NCBI GenBank assembly: GCA_948567375.1
Contig: OX419755.1
Coordinates: 23,824,517-23,888,516, forward strand
Source: Lunularia cruciata
Taxonomy: Eukaryota; Streptophyta; Marchantiopsida; Lunulariales; Lunulariaceae
DNA length: 64,000 nucleotides
Direction of reading: 5' to 3'
Shown: positions 47,511 to 59,775 of the stretch, piece after piece
Numbering within the stretch: position 1 is the stretch's first letter
Layout: each line of letters begins with the position of its first letter
Position numbers and translations under genes: made by a program
The notes under the pieces: generated by a model
Told to the model about the DNA's origin: nothing
Databases searched by the model: none
Seen by the model: only the letters and a program-made list of their open reading frames with translations

Positions 47511-49480
47511 GTACTTAGTATGGGAGAAGATTATTTATCAATTCTTCTTTATAATATATAAAAAATATTTTATGGATATAAGAAAGCATCCATATATAAA
47601 CATCAATCAAATTTAAATCTGAAACCTATTGAAATATTTGTTTTTTTCTCATTTTAAAATAGAACATTTGAAAAAATTTTAAAATATGTTTTGAAATAAT
47701 AATATTTTTGTAAAATTTTCTTTTTTATTATATGGTGACTGTCACCTTTTATCAAGGGTAAAAAGAATTCTATCTGAAATATCTTCAACAACATTTATAT
47801 CGGTCAAGAGACAAAGTTGGGGAGCTTCTTGCTCCTCAATTGGAAAATATTTTCCAATTTTAGATTTATAAAATCTTAGAGTTTATAAAACATCAATCAA
47901 TTTTAAGTTTTCAAATTTATAACAAAATGTTTTATGTGTGACCTTGTAACCCATCAAACCCAAGGTCATGTTTTAGATTTATATAAAATTTTCTATGGTT
48001 ACAAAATTTTACCCATAAAAACCCCATGTACTCTTACATGCAATCCAAATTCTCACATACCTTAGAATTTAAAAAATTGGCCCAAAATTGTATTTGAAAC
48101 CTCTTAGGGTTGCAAAAATGCAGTTTTCACCTCTTGTAAATATCCTAAAAATTTTTAATGGAAGGTATTTGGAAATTCTATGGTAGAAAAAAATCACATA
48201 TCTAGAAATTCTATGAAATGTTTCCCATTCCCATAAAACTTTTACGGTAATTTTAAATGTCTCATGTGGAAATTTAAAATACTATGGTGATTGCAGGTGT
48301 TCCCATAAGTATTAAGTACTTAGTAATCATATCATATTACTTAATAATCATATCATTATGAATAAGTTAAGAATTTAAAATTTGAAAAAAAAGGTTTAGC
48401 AAGAATCCAAGGACCCATGAACCCATCCATATCAGAAAACACACATACAACTTGGATGAGATTGGGTTGAACTTTGCCATTTGTAAATAGATTTGTTGAG
48501 AATGTGGGTTGAGCATTGACTTTTGAATTGGAGTAGTCAAGAGCTTCGTAGAGAGTGTTGCTTGAGGGTTTGTTGTAGGTCAACATTTTCCAAGTGCACT
48601 GGAATATGTTGTGGGCTGAGAGTGTTTGCAAAGAGTCCAATGCTTGGGAATGGGAGTTGTCAACCTCTTGCTAAATGTTGCTTTGTTGCAAATAGTTATG
48701 CATTTATTTTTATTGGGAGTATTCAAAGAGTGGAAAAATTTCAAGAGAGACCATGAGAGTGTTTCAAAATAATTGTGCATATATTTCTATTAAGAGTAGC
48801 AAAAGAGAAGACAGGAGAAATTTCAAAGAGAGAATAGAGGAGAGACTATTTATATTTGAAGAGAACAGAGTAGTGAAATTTCAAGAGAAACAAGAAATAA
48901 AAATAGATAGAGTGTAGAAGGAATAAGAAGTTTGTAAGAGAAGAAAATGGGTCAGACTAAATTTTTGTATTGGATTGATTTTTTAGCATGAACTTGAGTA
49001 TCATGCGGGAATCAAGTAAGAGCCTTGGAAATTGGGTTGGAATTTTGGTATCTTGATTAGGGAGGACGAAGAAGAGAAGATAAATGGAAGGAGATGGAAT
49101 TACTATCACATGAGAGCTTGTGTAACCTTTGTGGAACATAACAAAGACAGCCAATATGACAATTATCAAATAGTCTTTGCATCAATTGTCCATTCGATTA
49201 TCAATAGCCTTGCACTAGCAATTGGGAACAATTGACCAATGAAATAAAGAGACAAATGCATTTGCAAGTTGTGGAGTGGCAAGGTGAATGCACATGGAAC
49301 TCGAGTGGCAAGGTGAGTGTGACATGGAGTTAGACATAGGTAGTAATGGATTATGGGATGAGCTTGAGAATATAGATGAGCAAGAGTGTGACTTAGACAA
49401 TCCCATTGACAATGTTGGAAAATGTTGATTAAGGTGGTGGGACTTTGCTTGCTTTTCAAGATATTTTTTAGAAAGATGGC
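47511..49480. other. AT-rich, no gene seen
   Basis: 47540-48350 is strongly A/T-rich with repeated AAATTTTA words. 48780-48940 is purine-rich (GAGAGAA words), resembling the leaders of the composite element. 49215-49459 has overlapping frames without motifs. Confidence 0.35.
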
Positions 49481-50690
49481 CCATGGTGGACAAGAATAGG
49501 AACAAGAAGTTTGTCTCTTACTTTTTTATAAACCTAGAACCATGGCAATCTAAAAAATTGATGAGAATGGATGTACATTAATTTTATGCATTGTTGGAAC
49601 TTGTTACATATAACAAGGTGTTTTGAGAAAGTGAGATAGGGAGGAAACGGATTCCTATTTTAATTTAACTTGCAATAATACTCAAAATTTTTGATCATAA
49701 TGGAAATGAAGCATGTGTTGCAAGGGGAGTGAATTTTTGGGGTATCAATTTAGGATCCACTACAAATTTCACGGAGAGAGTTATCATCACCATTTTATCT
49801 AACATGGTCAAGGAGGTGATATGGCCAGATGCAAAGGAAAGAAATAGAGAATTTCATATTTTTTTTCTATGAAAGGATTTCTTGAGTGCATGGGACTAGT
49901 CGATGGGACATTATTCCCATTAGCACAACAACCTAATATTGATGGAGAAACTTACTTTAGCAAGAAGGGATCTTATTCTGTCAATGGACAAGTAGTATGC
50001 AATTATATGAGATAGATTATACATTTCTTGGGGTGGTAAGTTCTTGTTTCAAAAAACATAGCTACTGGAATTTTTTATTTTTTCATTTCAAATTTTGGAT
50101 ACTTTTGCATGGTTGAACTACTATTTTTTCATTTCAACTTTTGAATACTTTTGTGTGGTTGAGTTCATGGTTGTTTGCAAGGATGCACAATTATTGCCAT
50201 GATATGACTTGTCTTCAAAAATCTCCTCTATGGAGAGATTTGAACAATCAAGGAGGCAATGACTCATTGAAACATCACCAATAACTATTAGATAATTAGG
50301 ATTATACTCCCATGAGCCACCTAGAATTGTCATTTAAAGTGCAGTGCTCTCTTGATAGACTAGATTTGAATAAATGTTTAGCAAGGACCAAGGTAGTCAA
50401 TGAGCATTGCAAAGGACTTTTAAAGAGCAAATGGCATTCATTATGGGAACTTAGGGTACAATGAAAAAGTAAACCCTAGGGGAATAGTGTCTACTAAAGT
50501 GGATCAGTACTTGTACATTTTACATAATTCTCTTATTAATAAAAGAGATACATGGGAAGAAGGAAATGAATTAGTTGGAGAAGTAGAAACACAAGCAAAT
50601 CAAATATCGGAGTTCCTTATTTGGGCTAGCCAAAGTAGAGAAGAGAGAAGACAGAAGAGAAGATGTGATCAATACATATTTGGCCTTTAA
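49481..50690 (+). pseudogene. PIF/Harbinger-like transposase, near full length
   Basis: This is the best-preserved transposase remnant of the family. 49770-49850 reads TERVIITILSNMVKEVIWPD, then the catalytic-region entry ECMGLVDGTLFPLAQQPN (about 49890-49940, with the first Asp in VDGT), YFSKKGSYSVNGQVVCN, then a gap. MTCLQKSPLWRDL follows, then YTPMSHLELSFKVQ, DLNKCLARTKVV, EHCKGLLKSKWHSL (the Glu of the DDE triad is expected here) and, from 50487, DQYLYILHNSLINKRDTWEE. At least three stops or shifts and the loss of the second Asp region make it inactive. Confidence 0.68.
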
Positions 50691-51124
50691 TAGACTTATA
50701 GGTTTGTTGAACCCTAGATCACAATAGCAATTTATAACATGGACTTTAAAAATAATATTGGATTATCTCCATGGAAAGATGCTACTAGTGTCTTGGACAT
50801 GGAAATGGAAGAAGTTAAGAGATGAGATAGAAAGGTGCCTTTCAGATGGAAGGGTGTTGTAAGTTTAGAAGATGTTTGGATGAGATGAAAAGATGTCATT
50901 GGATGGAAGTGAATCAACAATATATTGAGTTAAGGGTGAAGAGTCATAGTCAAAACATCAAAGATTTTGGGAAATGTTCAGAATTGTCATGTCAAAGATT
51001 TGGAGATGTTCAAAATTGTATTGTCAAAGATTTTGGGAAGATTTAAAGAGTGTTCCTTGTTTCATTTTGTCTTGGAAATGGAGATCTAGAGCTTATCAAG
51101 TAAAGCCAATAATGAGAAACTGAA

Positions 51125-52223
51125 CGTAACAATATGGAGTTTAGCGACAAAGTTAGTAGGGCTAACAAAGTAGCAAATAAGACAAATTAGCCTAGAATAT
51201 TATAGAAGTATCTAGGAAGCTTCTTGGGAAGCTTCCGGCTAGTTTAACTTGCATCTCAAGTGAGTAACTTCTAGAAAGAAGCTTTTAGAAGGTTCCAACT
51301 AGCTAAGCTTGCATGCCAAGTAAACGACTTCTAGAAGGAATCTAAGAAGCGTCTTGGGAAGCTTCACGGCTAGCTTAGCTTGCTGTCGTGCATATATACA
51401 TTGCTACACAATGTACATTGCTGTCAACATCATACACTATAGCACAACTCACACATAAGTCATACATCGGCTCTAAAGTGGCACAATAATCAAATTATTT
51501 ACAACTCTCAAATACACTCAACTTAGATCAATACTTGATCTATCACTCTATAAACTGCCAACAACTGAGTATTGATTATAGTCAAGCCACACGCACTCTA
51601 GCTAAGAGAATCCAGGTGACGCTCGCCGGCCTCTGTCCACCGTAGCCAAGAAATCAAAGGCTCAACATCAGAGAAGTGAGCTCTCTAGAGCTGCACTTCA
51701 AAAGTATACCACTGGACTCAAGCTAGGTTTGAAACCCTAATGGTCTCAATGACGGCACACTTGACGGTGGAAACGGTGCAAAGTGACGGTGAGCCCCACC
51801 ATGAAGTCAATACCCCAAAAAAAAAATCTGACCGTTGGAAAGTAGTCTATGAGAAATTGCTGAAATAAATCTAACTACTATCAATAGAACTCCAATGTTT
51901 GAGCAATCTAGATGCAACACTACAAATGGCGTGACATTGCACCTCAAGTAAGTAGCTTCTATAAGGTTCCAACTAGCTTAACTTGCATGCCAAGTAAGCA
52001 ACTTCTAGAAGGAAGCTTCTTGAGAAGCTTGCCAATTAACTTGGCTTGCACTCCAAGAAAGAGGCTCAAGGAAACTTCTTAAGAAGCTTCTCAAGAGCCT
52101 TGTATGACCCCTATAAAACCAAGAGCCAAAGCTCATGCTAGGCATTCTCCCATTTCTCTCATTCAAGTGTCCCACTATGAGCTTCCATTCTCATATTTCT
52201 CTCCTTGGTCTTGGTCTTTTACA
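51125..52223 (+). repeat. Chromovirus 5' LTR, interrupted
   Basis: It matches 56602-57109 (for example AACAATATGGARTTTAGC at the start, repeated TAGCTTAGCTTGCACCTCAAG words, and CAAGAGCCAAAGCTCATGCTAGGCATT near the end). Removing the nested solo LTR leaves about 540 bp against 508 bp in the 3' copy. It ends CA at 52223 immediately before the primer-binding site. Confidence 0.7.
51384..51936 (-). mobile_element. Solo LTR of the methyltransferase element
   Basis: The 553 bp begin TGTCGTGC and end GCGTGACA (short inverted ends) and are flanked by the 4-bp duplication TTGC (51380-51383 and 51937-51940). It splits the chromovirus LTR, whose other copy reads straight across the site. The first 300 bp or so align with 59459-59756, the left end of the methyltransferase-bearing gypsy element, in the same orientation. 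It therefore marks a second, earlier insertion of that family, reduced by LTR-LTR recombination. Confidence 0.82.
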
Positions 52224-52224
52224 T

Positions 52225-52236
52225 TGGTATTAGAGC
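52225..52236 (+). promoter_or_regulatory. Primer-binding site, tRNA-iMet type
   Basis: TGGTATTAGAGC lies one base after the LTR. It differs by a single C-to-T from TGGTATCAGAGC, the complement of the 3' end of initiator methionine tRNA used by most plant Ty3/gypsy and Copia elements to start minus-strand DNA synthesis. Confidence 0.8.
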
Positions 52237-53340
52237 AAGAATAGGATGGATGGAATTAATAGACCATCAAATCCACTTCCACCAAACCATTGAGATTTTC
52301 TTGTCCAAATATTACCCAAGCATCATTTCATAAAATTCATCACCTCGCGCTTTGGGCAGGATTTTCTGCATATGATCACCTTGTTTGAGGAACCCTTGAT
52401 ACTTCCGGTGGTAACCTATGGAGAATGGTGGACATGCAGGATCTATGTGTTCTCAATTAGATAAATTGGGAGTAGTGGGATAGAGTAGTAGCTATGGCGG
52501 CAATACCGGACATTATCCTTGCAATGCAACAACAACTTGAGCACCTTACTTGATTGTTGGATGAACAAGATCAGCAATGATGAGAATATATAGAGAGAGC
52601 ACCAATTCTAGATGGAGAAGATCACATTTGATTCCAAAATCCAAGGTGTTTGAAGGCAAGAATCTTTTTGGCACCATGGAGAATTTTGTGTTTGATTGCA
52701 AACGTTATTTTGAAGCCACTAATCTTCAAGATGAATGGAAATAAATTCTCTTGGTTTTTAGCCAATTGGATGGTGTAGCAAAACTTTGGTGGAGATTTTG
52801 AGTGGAGCAAGCTAAATGACAGATTGTTGCGCCAATTTTGACATGGGTAGAATTCAAGGATGCAATACTTAGTCAAATTCAAACTATAAATGCCACTTGA
52901 GCCACACAAGATAAATTGGCAGAGTTAAAGCAAATTAGCTCAGTAAGGAGCTACATCATACAAATTCCAAACATCATCATGCAAATTCTAGATATACAAA
53001 AAGGTGAAGTTTTGGATCAATTTGTGTGTGGATTGAAGTCATGAACCAAATTGGAGGTGACCATGCAGGAATCACAAAACATAAAAGAAGCCATGCAATT
53101 GGCTGAGCGCTTTGATTCCTTGGTTGCAATAACTTGGTCTTGACCTCTACCTACACAAAGCCTACCAATACACTATGCACAAGTGGAAGAACCAACACTA
53201 ATGGAAATTGATGCTATCCAATGGAGACCACTTGGTACACCAAATAGAGAAAGATTGCAACAAAATAGAGGTTGTTTTTATTGTCACCAAGTTGGACATT
53301 GCATTGCTTAATGTGCACTCAAGAATAGGTCCAAGTACAA
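52237..53340 (+). pseudogene. Chromovirus gag remnant
   Basis: The translation reads KVFEGKNLFGTMENFVFDC, then LDGVAKLWWRF, then a DQFVCGLKS segment, NIKEAMQLAERFDSLV and a zinc knuckle CFYCHQVGHCIA followed by a Cys (53270-53310). This is the usual capsid-nucleocapsid order. About seven in-frame stops are present, so it is non-functional. No protease (D-S/T-G) follows before the polymerase. Confidence 0.72.
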
Positions 53341-53409
53341 CACCAAGGTAGGAATTTTTGATTAGGTTGTCTGGCATCTCTAAGTAAGACACCTAAGAAT
53401 AGTCAATCC

Positions 53410-53589
53410 CAAGATGGGAAGTTTGTCAAAAAGGTATCCATAGAGTATGCCTTGAAGAGAGAGGAGCCCCAAGATGTGAAGTTTTCCAAGAAGGCAACCA
53501 TGGAACAAGCTTTGAAGAGAGATGAGTCCTTAGATGGGAAGTTTGTTAGTGAAGCAGCCATAGAGCAAGCTTTGGAGGAGGATAATTCT
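53410..53589 (+). repeat. 60-bp in-frame tandem repeat, three units
   Basis: Three diverged 20-residue units ([20 protein letters not shown] and two relatives with DGKF/DVKF and EQAL) start near 53410, 53470 and 53530. They lie between the gag knuckle and the reverse transcriptase, where the protease is normally found. The unit length keeps the frame. Confidence 0.75.
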
Positions 53590-54960
53590 GTTTTTTTGGT
53601 ATGGATCAAGCAGATTGCACAAGGACAATCTGAGGAGAGCATAAAGCCTCATCAAGCAATGGTTGATCTGATAGTTCAAGAGTTTGCAGATGTGTTTATA
53701 GATGATCTACCAAAGGGATTACCCTCCAATCGTGGTATGCACTTCAAGATTGAGTTGTTGCCAGGGAGTACTCCAGTGAGAAGACCAATCTATCGGCTCT
53801 CACCAAAGGAGTTGGAGGAGTTGCAAACAACACTTATGGAGTTATTGGAGAAGGACTTCATACAACATAGTACCTCTCCTTGGGGAGAACCGGTACTATT
53901 CATTCCAAAGAAGGATGGAGGACTTTGTTTTTATATTGATTACCGTGGGCTCAATAAGCAAATAGTGAAGAATGCGTATCTCTTGCCTTAGATTGATGAC
54001 TTGCTTGATCAATTGAGTGGAGCACAATACTTTTTCCAAGCTGGATCTTTGCAATGGCTATTGGCAAATCCTCATTGATAGGGAGGATGTGCAAAAGTCG
54101 GCCTTTTGCACAAGGTATTGGCATTTTGAGTGGAGAGTTCTACCTTTCGGGCTCACTAATGCTCCAGCAGTCTTCATGGATCAGATGTATCAGGTGTTGG
54201 ATAGACTATTGGATCGGTATGTGGTGGTGTTCTTGGATGATATCTTAATTTATAGCAAGACAGAGGTAGAACATGTGAATCACGTGCAAGAAGTCCTAAG
54301 ACAACTACGACAATGGAAATTTTACTACAAGAAGTCAAAGTGTGCCTTTTAGCAAAAGGAAGTTACCTTCTTGGGGCACAAGATCTCATCGGAGGGGATC
54401 AAGATGGAAGAGGAGAAAATCAAGGCCATTACTGATAAGCCTACTCCAAAGGATGCTACAGAAGTATGGGCATTTCATGGACCGGCCAGTTTTTACCAAC
54501 GGTTCATCTATTATTATGTTTATGTTGCGGCACCATTGACTGACCTCTTGGGGAAGGACTCAAGCTTCCAACGGACCACTAAGCACAAAGAAGCATTCCA
54601 GAAGTTGAAACATATAGTGTCTTCAAGGCCCATTCTTCAACCATATGATCCTCAACTACCCTATGTGGTTGATTTTCATGCTTCTAACTTTGCAATTGGA
54701 GCCGTGTTGCAACAAGAATTCCCAGATGGACTACATCCCATTGCTTTTGTGTCTCGCCGACTCAATACGGCTGAAAGAAACTACTCTGCTCAAGATCAAG
54801 AACAACTTGCAATGGTATATGCCACCAATGTATGGAGGCATTACCTCTTGGGGAAACAAGTGATAATCCAAACTGATCACAAACTATTGTTGCAGACCTT
54901 ACACTTGGAACACATGAAGAGTCAATATCATTGATGGGAGGAACAACTCCAATTGTTTGA
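53590..54960 (+). pseudogene. Chromovirus reverse transcriptase and RNase H
   Basis: RT start: [19 protein letters not shown], then [17 protein letters not shown], then [19 protein letters not shown] (to 53970). After a stop near 53989 and a frameshift near 54030, LPFGLTNAPAVFMDQMY and the catalytic VVFLDDILIYS (about 54225-54255) follow. After another stop come the connection and RNase H: FYQRF, FHASNFAIGAVLQQEF (the Asp expected at the first catalytic position is in VDFHASN), then YSAQDQEQLAMVYA and QTDHKLLLQTL. All expected blocks are present, but stops and shifts make it defective. Confidence 0.85.
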
Positions 54961-56330
54961 TATCAAACTTGAGTACAAACTAGGTCGGTTCCATGTCATC
55001 CTTGATGCTTTATCATGACGACCTGATTTGAAGTCTCTTCCTCTCATCACATTGGCAATTACAATGGTATCAATTGATTCCAAGGTCCAAAATGAGTTTT
55101 AGTCAACTCTACAACAAGATCTCTCTTCCAAATGGTACATGGTCACCTTAAAACATGTGACAAGGAGTACAACACCTTCTCCATCAAGGAGGGCCTTCTA
55201 TTCCATGAGGACTGGATCTATGTTCTAGCCAAAGGTGATCTTTGACTTGTGTGCCTTCAAGAAGCCCATGATTTACCCATTGTTGGTCACATGGGTATGG
55301 ACAAGACCTTGGGTACCCTCCAACGCCAATGGTGGTGGCCCAACATGACGTGAGATGTTCAAGAATTTTTCCATTGTGTGAGAGCTGCCAATGCAATAAG
55401 ACCAACAACCAAAAGCCGAGTGGGCTCCTTCAATCACTCACCATTCCATCAGCTTGATGGGAGCATGAAAGCTTGGATCTCATCACACCTTTGCCCAAGA
55501 CAAGCAAGGACACACAACAATCATGGTGTTTGTGGATAAGCTAAGTAAGCAAATCCACTTGGCACCAACCTGTGATATATCATGGATGCTCCAACCTTAA
55601 GGAAAATCTACTTCAACAATGTCTTCAAGCATCATGAGATGCCTTGTGTACTCATCTCTGACTGCAATCCTTGATTTACCAAGAAGTTTTGGCAAACACT
55701 CTTCCAGATACTTGACACCAAGCTTGCTTTGTCCACGGCCTATCATCCTCAAATGGATGGATAAACCAAACATGCAAATCATTCATTGGAAGATATGCTG
55801 TGTGCCTTTGTCAATGTCCACCATACCAATTGGGATGAATGTCTTGTAGTTGTAGAATTTGCTTACAACAATTCCAAACAGGCAAGCACCGGATTTTCTC
55901 CTTTCTTTCTCAATTTTGGCCAAGATCTGCTTGTTCCAGATTCTCTTCTTGCTCCCCCTCCATCCCAGGTCTGTCATACTTAAACATTCTTGACCTCTAT
56001 ATCCCAATCTCTCCAACAAGCCAAATCTCACCTCCTTGTTACTCAAAATTGTCAAAAATAATATGCGGACCACCATCATCATGATCTCACCTTTGAAGTT
56101 GGTGATAAAGTCATGCTATCCTCTAGTAACCTCCCTCTCTCCCTTGATACCCAAGTTTGTAAATTTGCCCTTAATTGGATAGGACCCTTTGATGTCACCC
56201 AACTTGTCTCTCCTATTGCTTATCAACTTGCCTTGCCTTGTCATATGAAAGATATGATGGATACACGTCCATCTTGTCTTTCATGTTTCCAAGTTGAAAC
56301 CCTTTGCTCCTAACCCCTATTCCTTTTCCT
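54961..56330 (+). pseudogene. Chromovirus integrase
   Basis: In shifting frames the zinc-binding part is seen: EAHDLPIVGHMGMDKTLGTL, a WWWPNM and a HCVRAANA segment, the last with both Cys positions eroded. The core includes NNVFKHHEMPCVLISDCNP and STAYHPQMDG (55650-55760). A C-terminal part EFAYNNSKQASTGFSPFFLN (55855-55914) is followed by KFALNWIGPFDVTQLVSPIA (the GPF/Y motif, 56158-56217). Many stops. It would have joined cDNA to the genome. Confidence 0.78.
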
Positions 56331-56331
56331 C

Positions 56332-56600
56332 TTGAGTCTAACCTTCCCTTCCTCTTGTCCCATCAATGATCATGAAGAGTACAAAGTTGATCGTATCCTT
56401 GCACATCATCGTATCCTTGCACGTCATCGTATTCAACAAGGCCGCCAACAACATACGGAGTACAAGGTCCTTTGGAAAGGGTATCCTCTTCATGATGCCA
56501 CTTGGGAACCTCTTTCTCACCTCAAGAATGCACAAATGGCCATCCAAGAGTTTGAAGCTTCATTGGCAACGAGGACATCACCAACTAGCAATAGTGGAAT
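56332..56600 (+). pseudogene. Chromodomain of chromovirus integrase
   Basis: EYKVDRILAHHRI, a duplicated LARHRI segment, then EYKVLWKGYPLHDATWEPLS and the helix AQMAIQEFEASL. Aromatic cage positions (Y/W/W) are visible. In chromoviruses this domain steers integration towards methyl-H3K9 heterochromatin. The frame is open through 56667, entering the 3' LTR. The HHRILARHRI stretch looks like a small in-frame duplication. Confidence 0.85.
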
Positions 56601-56601
56601 A

Positions 56602-57109
56602 TGTAACAATATGGAATTTAGCAATGAAGTTAGTAGGGCTAACAAAGTAGAAAATAAGAAAAATTAGCCTAGAATATTCTAGAAGTATCTAGGAAGCTTC
56701 TTGGGAAGCTTCACGGCTAGCTTAGCTTGCACCTCAAGTAAGTAGCTTCTAGAAGGTTCCAACTAGCTTAGCTTGCATGCCAAGTAAGCAACTTCTAGAA
56801 GGAATCTAAGAAGCTTCTTGGGAAGCTTCCCGGCTAGCTTGGCTTGCACCTCAAGTTAGTAGCTTCTAGAAGGTTCTAACTAGCTTAGCTTGCATGCCAA
56901 GTAAGCAACTTCTAAAAGAAAGCTTCTTGAGAAGCTTCCCAATTAACTTGGCTTGCATTCCAAGAAAGCGGCTCAAGGAAGCTTCTCAAGAGTCTTGTAT
57001 GATCCCTATAAATACAAGAGCCAAAGCTCATGCTAGGCATTTGGAGTTTCTCTCATTCAAATGTCCCACTGTGAGCTCCTATTTCTCTCCTCAATCTTGG
57101 TCTTTAATA
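56602..57109 (+). repeat. Chromovirus 3' LTR
   Basis: 508 bp starting TGTAACAATATGG and aligned with the 5' LTR. Internally it contains three related GGCTAGCTTRGCTTGCACCTC / CTTCTAGAAGG modules. The right end reads ATA where the 5' copy has ACA. No exact 5-bp target duplication could be identified. Confidence 0.72.
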
Positions 57110-57199
57110 CTAAAGCCAATAACAAGAGTGATTTTTGAACATAGGTTGGGGAGAGTAGGAGGAGAAGACAGAGGAAGAGAAGTCAATGACAATAGAATT

Positions 57200-58955
57200 T
57201 AAATTTCCAAAGTCACGAGGTTGGATTTGAATTTTTGACCTATAATGGTAGGGCAAGGCAATAAAGAGCAAGAAAAAATAGAGATGGTTTCAAAGGACAA
57301 AGGAGAAGAGGGGATTAGAGAGCCAAAAGAGGAGAGAGAAAAGGTTTGGGGGGGAGGGGGAGGAGGGGCTAGAGGGGAAGAGAGGAATCAAGAGGAGAGA
57401 GGTTTTTGGAGGAATTATGATCTTTCCTTTTAGTCTTGTTGTTTGGTTGCAAGGAATGATAAGGAATGCAAAGGGAGATAGAGAGAAACAGAAGTGTGTT
57501 TGATGAGCAAGAACAAGATACACAAGAGAGGTCTTGGAAGGATTTAACATTCAATAGTTTTTGGAAGGAGTCTAGTTTTGATAGTTTTTGAGAGCATGAG
57601 AGGTTTTGGAAGAAGGAAAGAGGTTTCAAAGGATTGTAAAAGGAAGGAAGGGAGGTTTTGGAGGACATCACTGCAAGCTTGAGAGGATAAAAATTAACCC
57701 AAGAGAGGGATATAGATTAAGAGATACAAAATGTGAGCTTTAGAAGATAAAAGCAACTTGAAACCCATTTTCTTTCAATACTTTTACCAGATGGAGTTAG
57801 CAATGATCTATCAAAAACTATGGGACGTGCCAAACATGGAGGATTTTAAGGCTTGTATATGGCTGATTGGCAACCTGGTTGAATGGCTGATAACATGACT
57901 TTCATTAAGTGGGCTTTGCTAGATCAGACTCAAATCTGACAAAGTCAATCAAAGAATTAATTTGGATTCATTGGGCTTAAAGTTGCAATCGTCTTGCATT
58001 TACCATAACCCCATGTAAGTACTCTTCTTTTGATTCACATTATAACTAGCAAATGGATTTTCAAATTTCATCATGCTTAAATCCTACATCCATGAACCCC
58101 ATCAAAATCTGATACATTCTATTCTAAAACCTGGCCTACAGCTTCCTGATTTTCACACACCCTCACCAAAACCTTGGATTTTTAGAGAACACTGAAACTC
58201 AATTTCTTGATTTTTGCAAAACCTTGCAAACACCGTCATGATTCTCTCCAAACCCCCACCAAAAGGTTTTTGGAAAATCTTGAAACCAAGCCTACACTTT
58301 AGCAAAACCCTAAACTTGGGATATATCCTTAGCAAAACCCTAATCCCATAATGAAACCCTAGCAAAACCCCTTGATTTTCACAAAAAATGTAGCAAATGA
58401 AACCCTTTTGCAAAACCTCCATGAAACCCTAAAAATCCAACTCCTTAGCAAAACCCTTGTGGAACTGAAACTTATGATGTAAGCTTTACAAAACTCTTGC
58501 AAAACCTAGCCAAAGTTTGTTTCCTTGTTGTGTTTAGCCATGTTTTGTTTAGTATGTTTGTTTCTTTTGGTATGATTAACATGTCTCCTTTTTTCTCTCT
58601 TGTGTTTTGCATCCAAACCTATTCTTACACCAGTTTGTGAGGATATGGGATGCCACTACACATGCAAGTATAGTGAGTGGTAGACCATTTAACTCTTGAG
58701 ATGATTTGAGCATCTTTTGGATTGCCACTTGCGAGTTGAAGGAAGCGGTCTGCCTCTTACTCTCTTGTGCAAGGTTGGTTTCCTATATGAGATCACACAA
58801 CAAGAAGGTACTTGGCATACCAATGCATTTATCCCACATGGAGGCTATTTTTACAAATGAATGCTGCCCTCCTTGTTCCTACATGCCAACTAAAGGTGGT
58901 GCATAGGTATCTTGCACTAATGGTGAAGTGGAAGGTAGAGAGGTCTAGGGTACTG
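57200..58955 (+). mobile_element. Composite element copy 3, partial
   Basis: A purine-rich leader (57240-57660) is followed by a segment with many AAACCCTAGCAAAACCC words (58150-58470) and coding traces from 58620. The AGATCACACAACAAGAAGGTACTTGGCATACCAATG stretch near 58790 matches 38470, and 58905-58950 translates to VVHRYLALMVKWKVERSR, matching the conserved block at 38.55 kb and 3.8 kb. It is cut at 58956 by LTR-like repeat B. Confidence 0.45.
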
Positions 58956-59458
58956 TGAGCCGGCATATCTCTCACTCAGGATGAACCTCTGATGGCTATT
59001 ATGGTAGCGCACCATGGACTAAGAAGGCAAGGAACCCCAACTCCATCATACTCCTCCAAGGCTAACACTCCAAGACTCAAGACATTGCTCACTAGAGAAC
59101 TCAATGAGAGAGAGAGATAGTTGCAAATGAAAGGATGATGAGTACTTCTTCACCCCTTGTTTATATACTTGTGAAATAGTTACGCACCAAAGTTACTAAT
59201 TACTAGTGTAACTCAAGTTACTTGGCTAAAAGTCAAGTAAAGTCAAAAAATAGAAAGGAATATCCAATCACATGGGCATATTCTACTTGCATGTGATCTT
59301 ATCTTGACCCAACCACTAAGTCAAGGATTCCTTCACATGGGCTATCCTTGGACTATAGAAGAATCCAAAACAAAAAGGCTTGCGGGCTCAAGAGTTCTCA
59401 ACTCTTTCCTCAAAGCCAAACACCTAGGAATAATACCAAGTCAACACACTAGAATCCA
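58956..59458. repeat. LTR-like repeat B, inverse copy
   Basis: Reverse complement of 28585-29041, beginning TGAGCCGGC. It interrupts composite copy 3 and is in turn interrupted at 59458/59459 by the left LTR of the methyltransferase element. This gives a three-layer insertion order. Confidence 0.65.
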
Positions 59459-59756
59459 TGTCGTGCGTATATACATTGCTACACAACATACATCGCTGTC
59501 AACATCATACACTATAAAAGCACAACTCACACATAAGTCATACATAGACTCTAAAGTGCCACAATCAGATTGCTTAACAATTCAACTCAACTCAACTCAG
59601 ATCAGTACTTGATCTGTCACTCTATAAACTGCCAACAACTGGGCACTGATTACAGTCAAGCCACACCCACTCAAGCATAGAGAATCCAGGTGACGCTCGC
59701 CGGCCTCTGTCCACCATAGCCAGGAACTCGAAGGCTCAACATCAGAGAAGTGAGCT
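59459..59756 (-). repeat. 3' LTR of methyltransferase element, truncated
   Basis: It aligns with the first 300 bp of the solo LTR at 51384. The remaining part (about 250 bp of U3, by the solo copy) is missing. Homology stops within a short GAGCTCTCTGGAGCTCTCTGG duplication at 59752-59773, and polyprotein coding sequence follows at once, without a polypurine tract. A deletion therefore fused the end of the ORF to the middle of the LTR. Confidence 0.75.
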
Positions 59757-59775
59757 CTCTGGAGCTCTCTGGAGC

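Noticed and set aside
57245-57433. A 62-residue Gly/Glu/Arg-rich frame
   Set aside because: Low-complexity GA-rich leader; no conserved reading frame among copies.
58150-58470. Interstitial telomere array, from repeated AAACCCTA words
   Set aside because: The spacing is irregular and interrupted by unrelated sequence; it is AAACCC-rich transposon leader, not a tandem telomere repeat.
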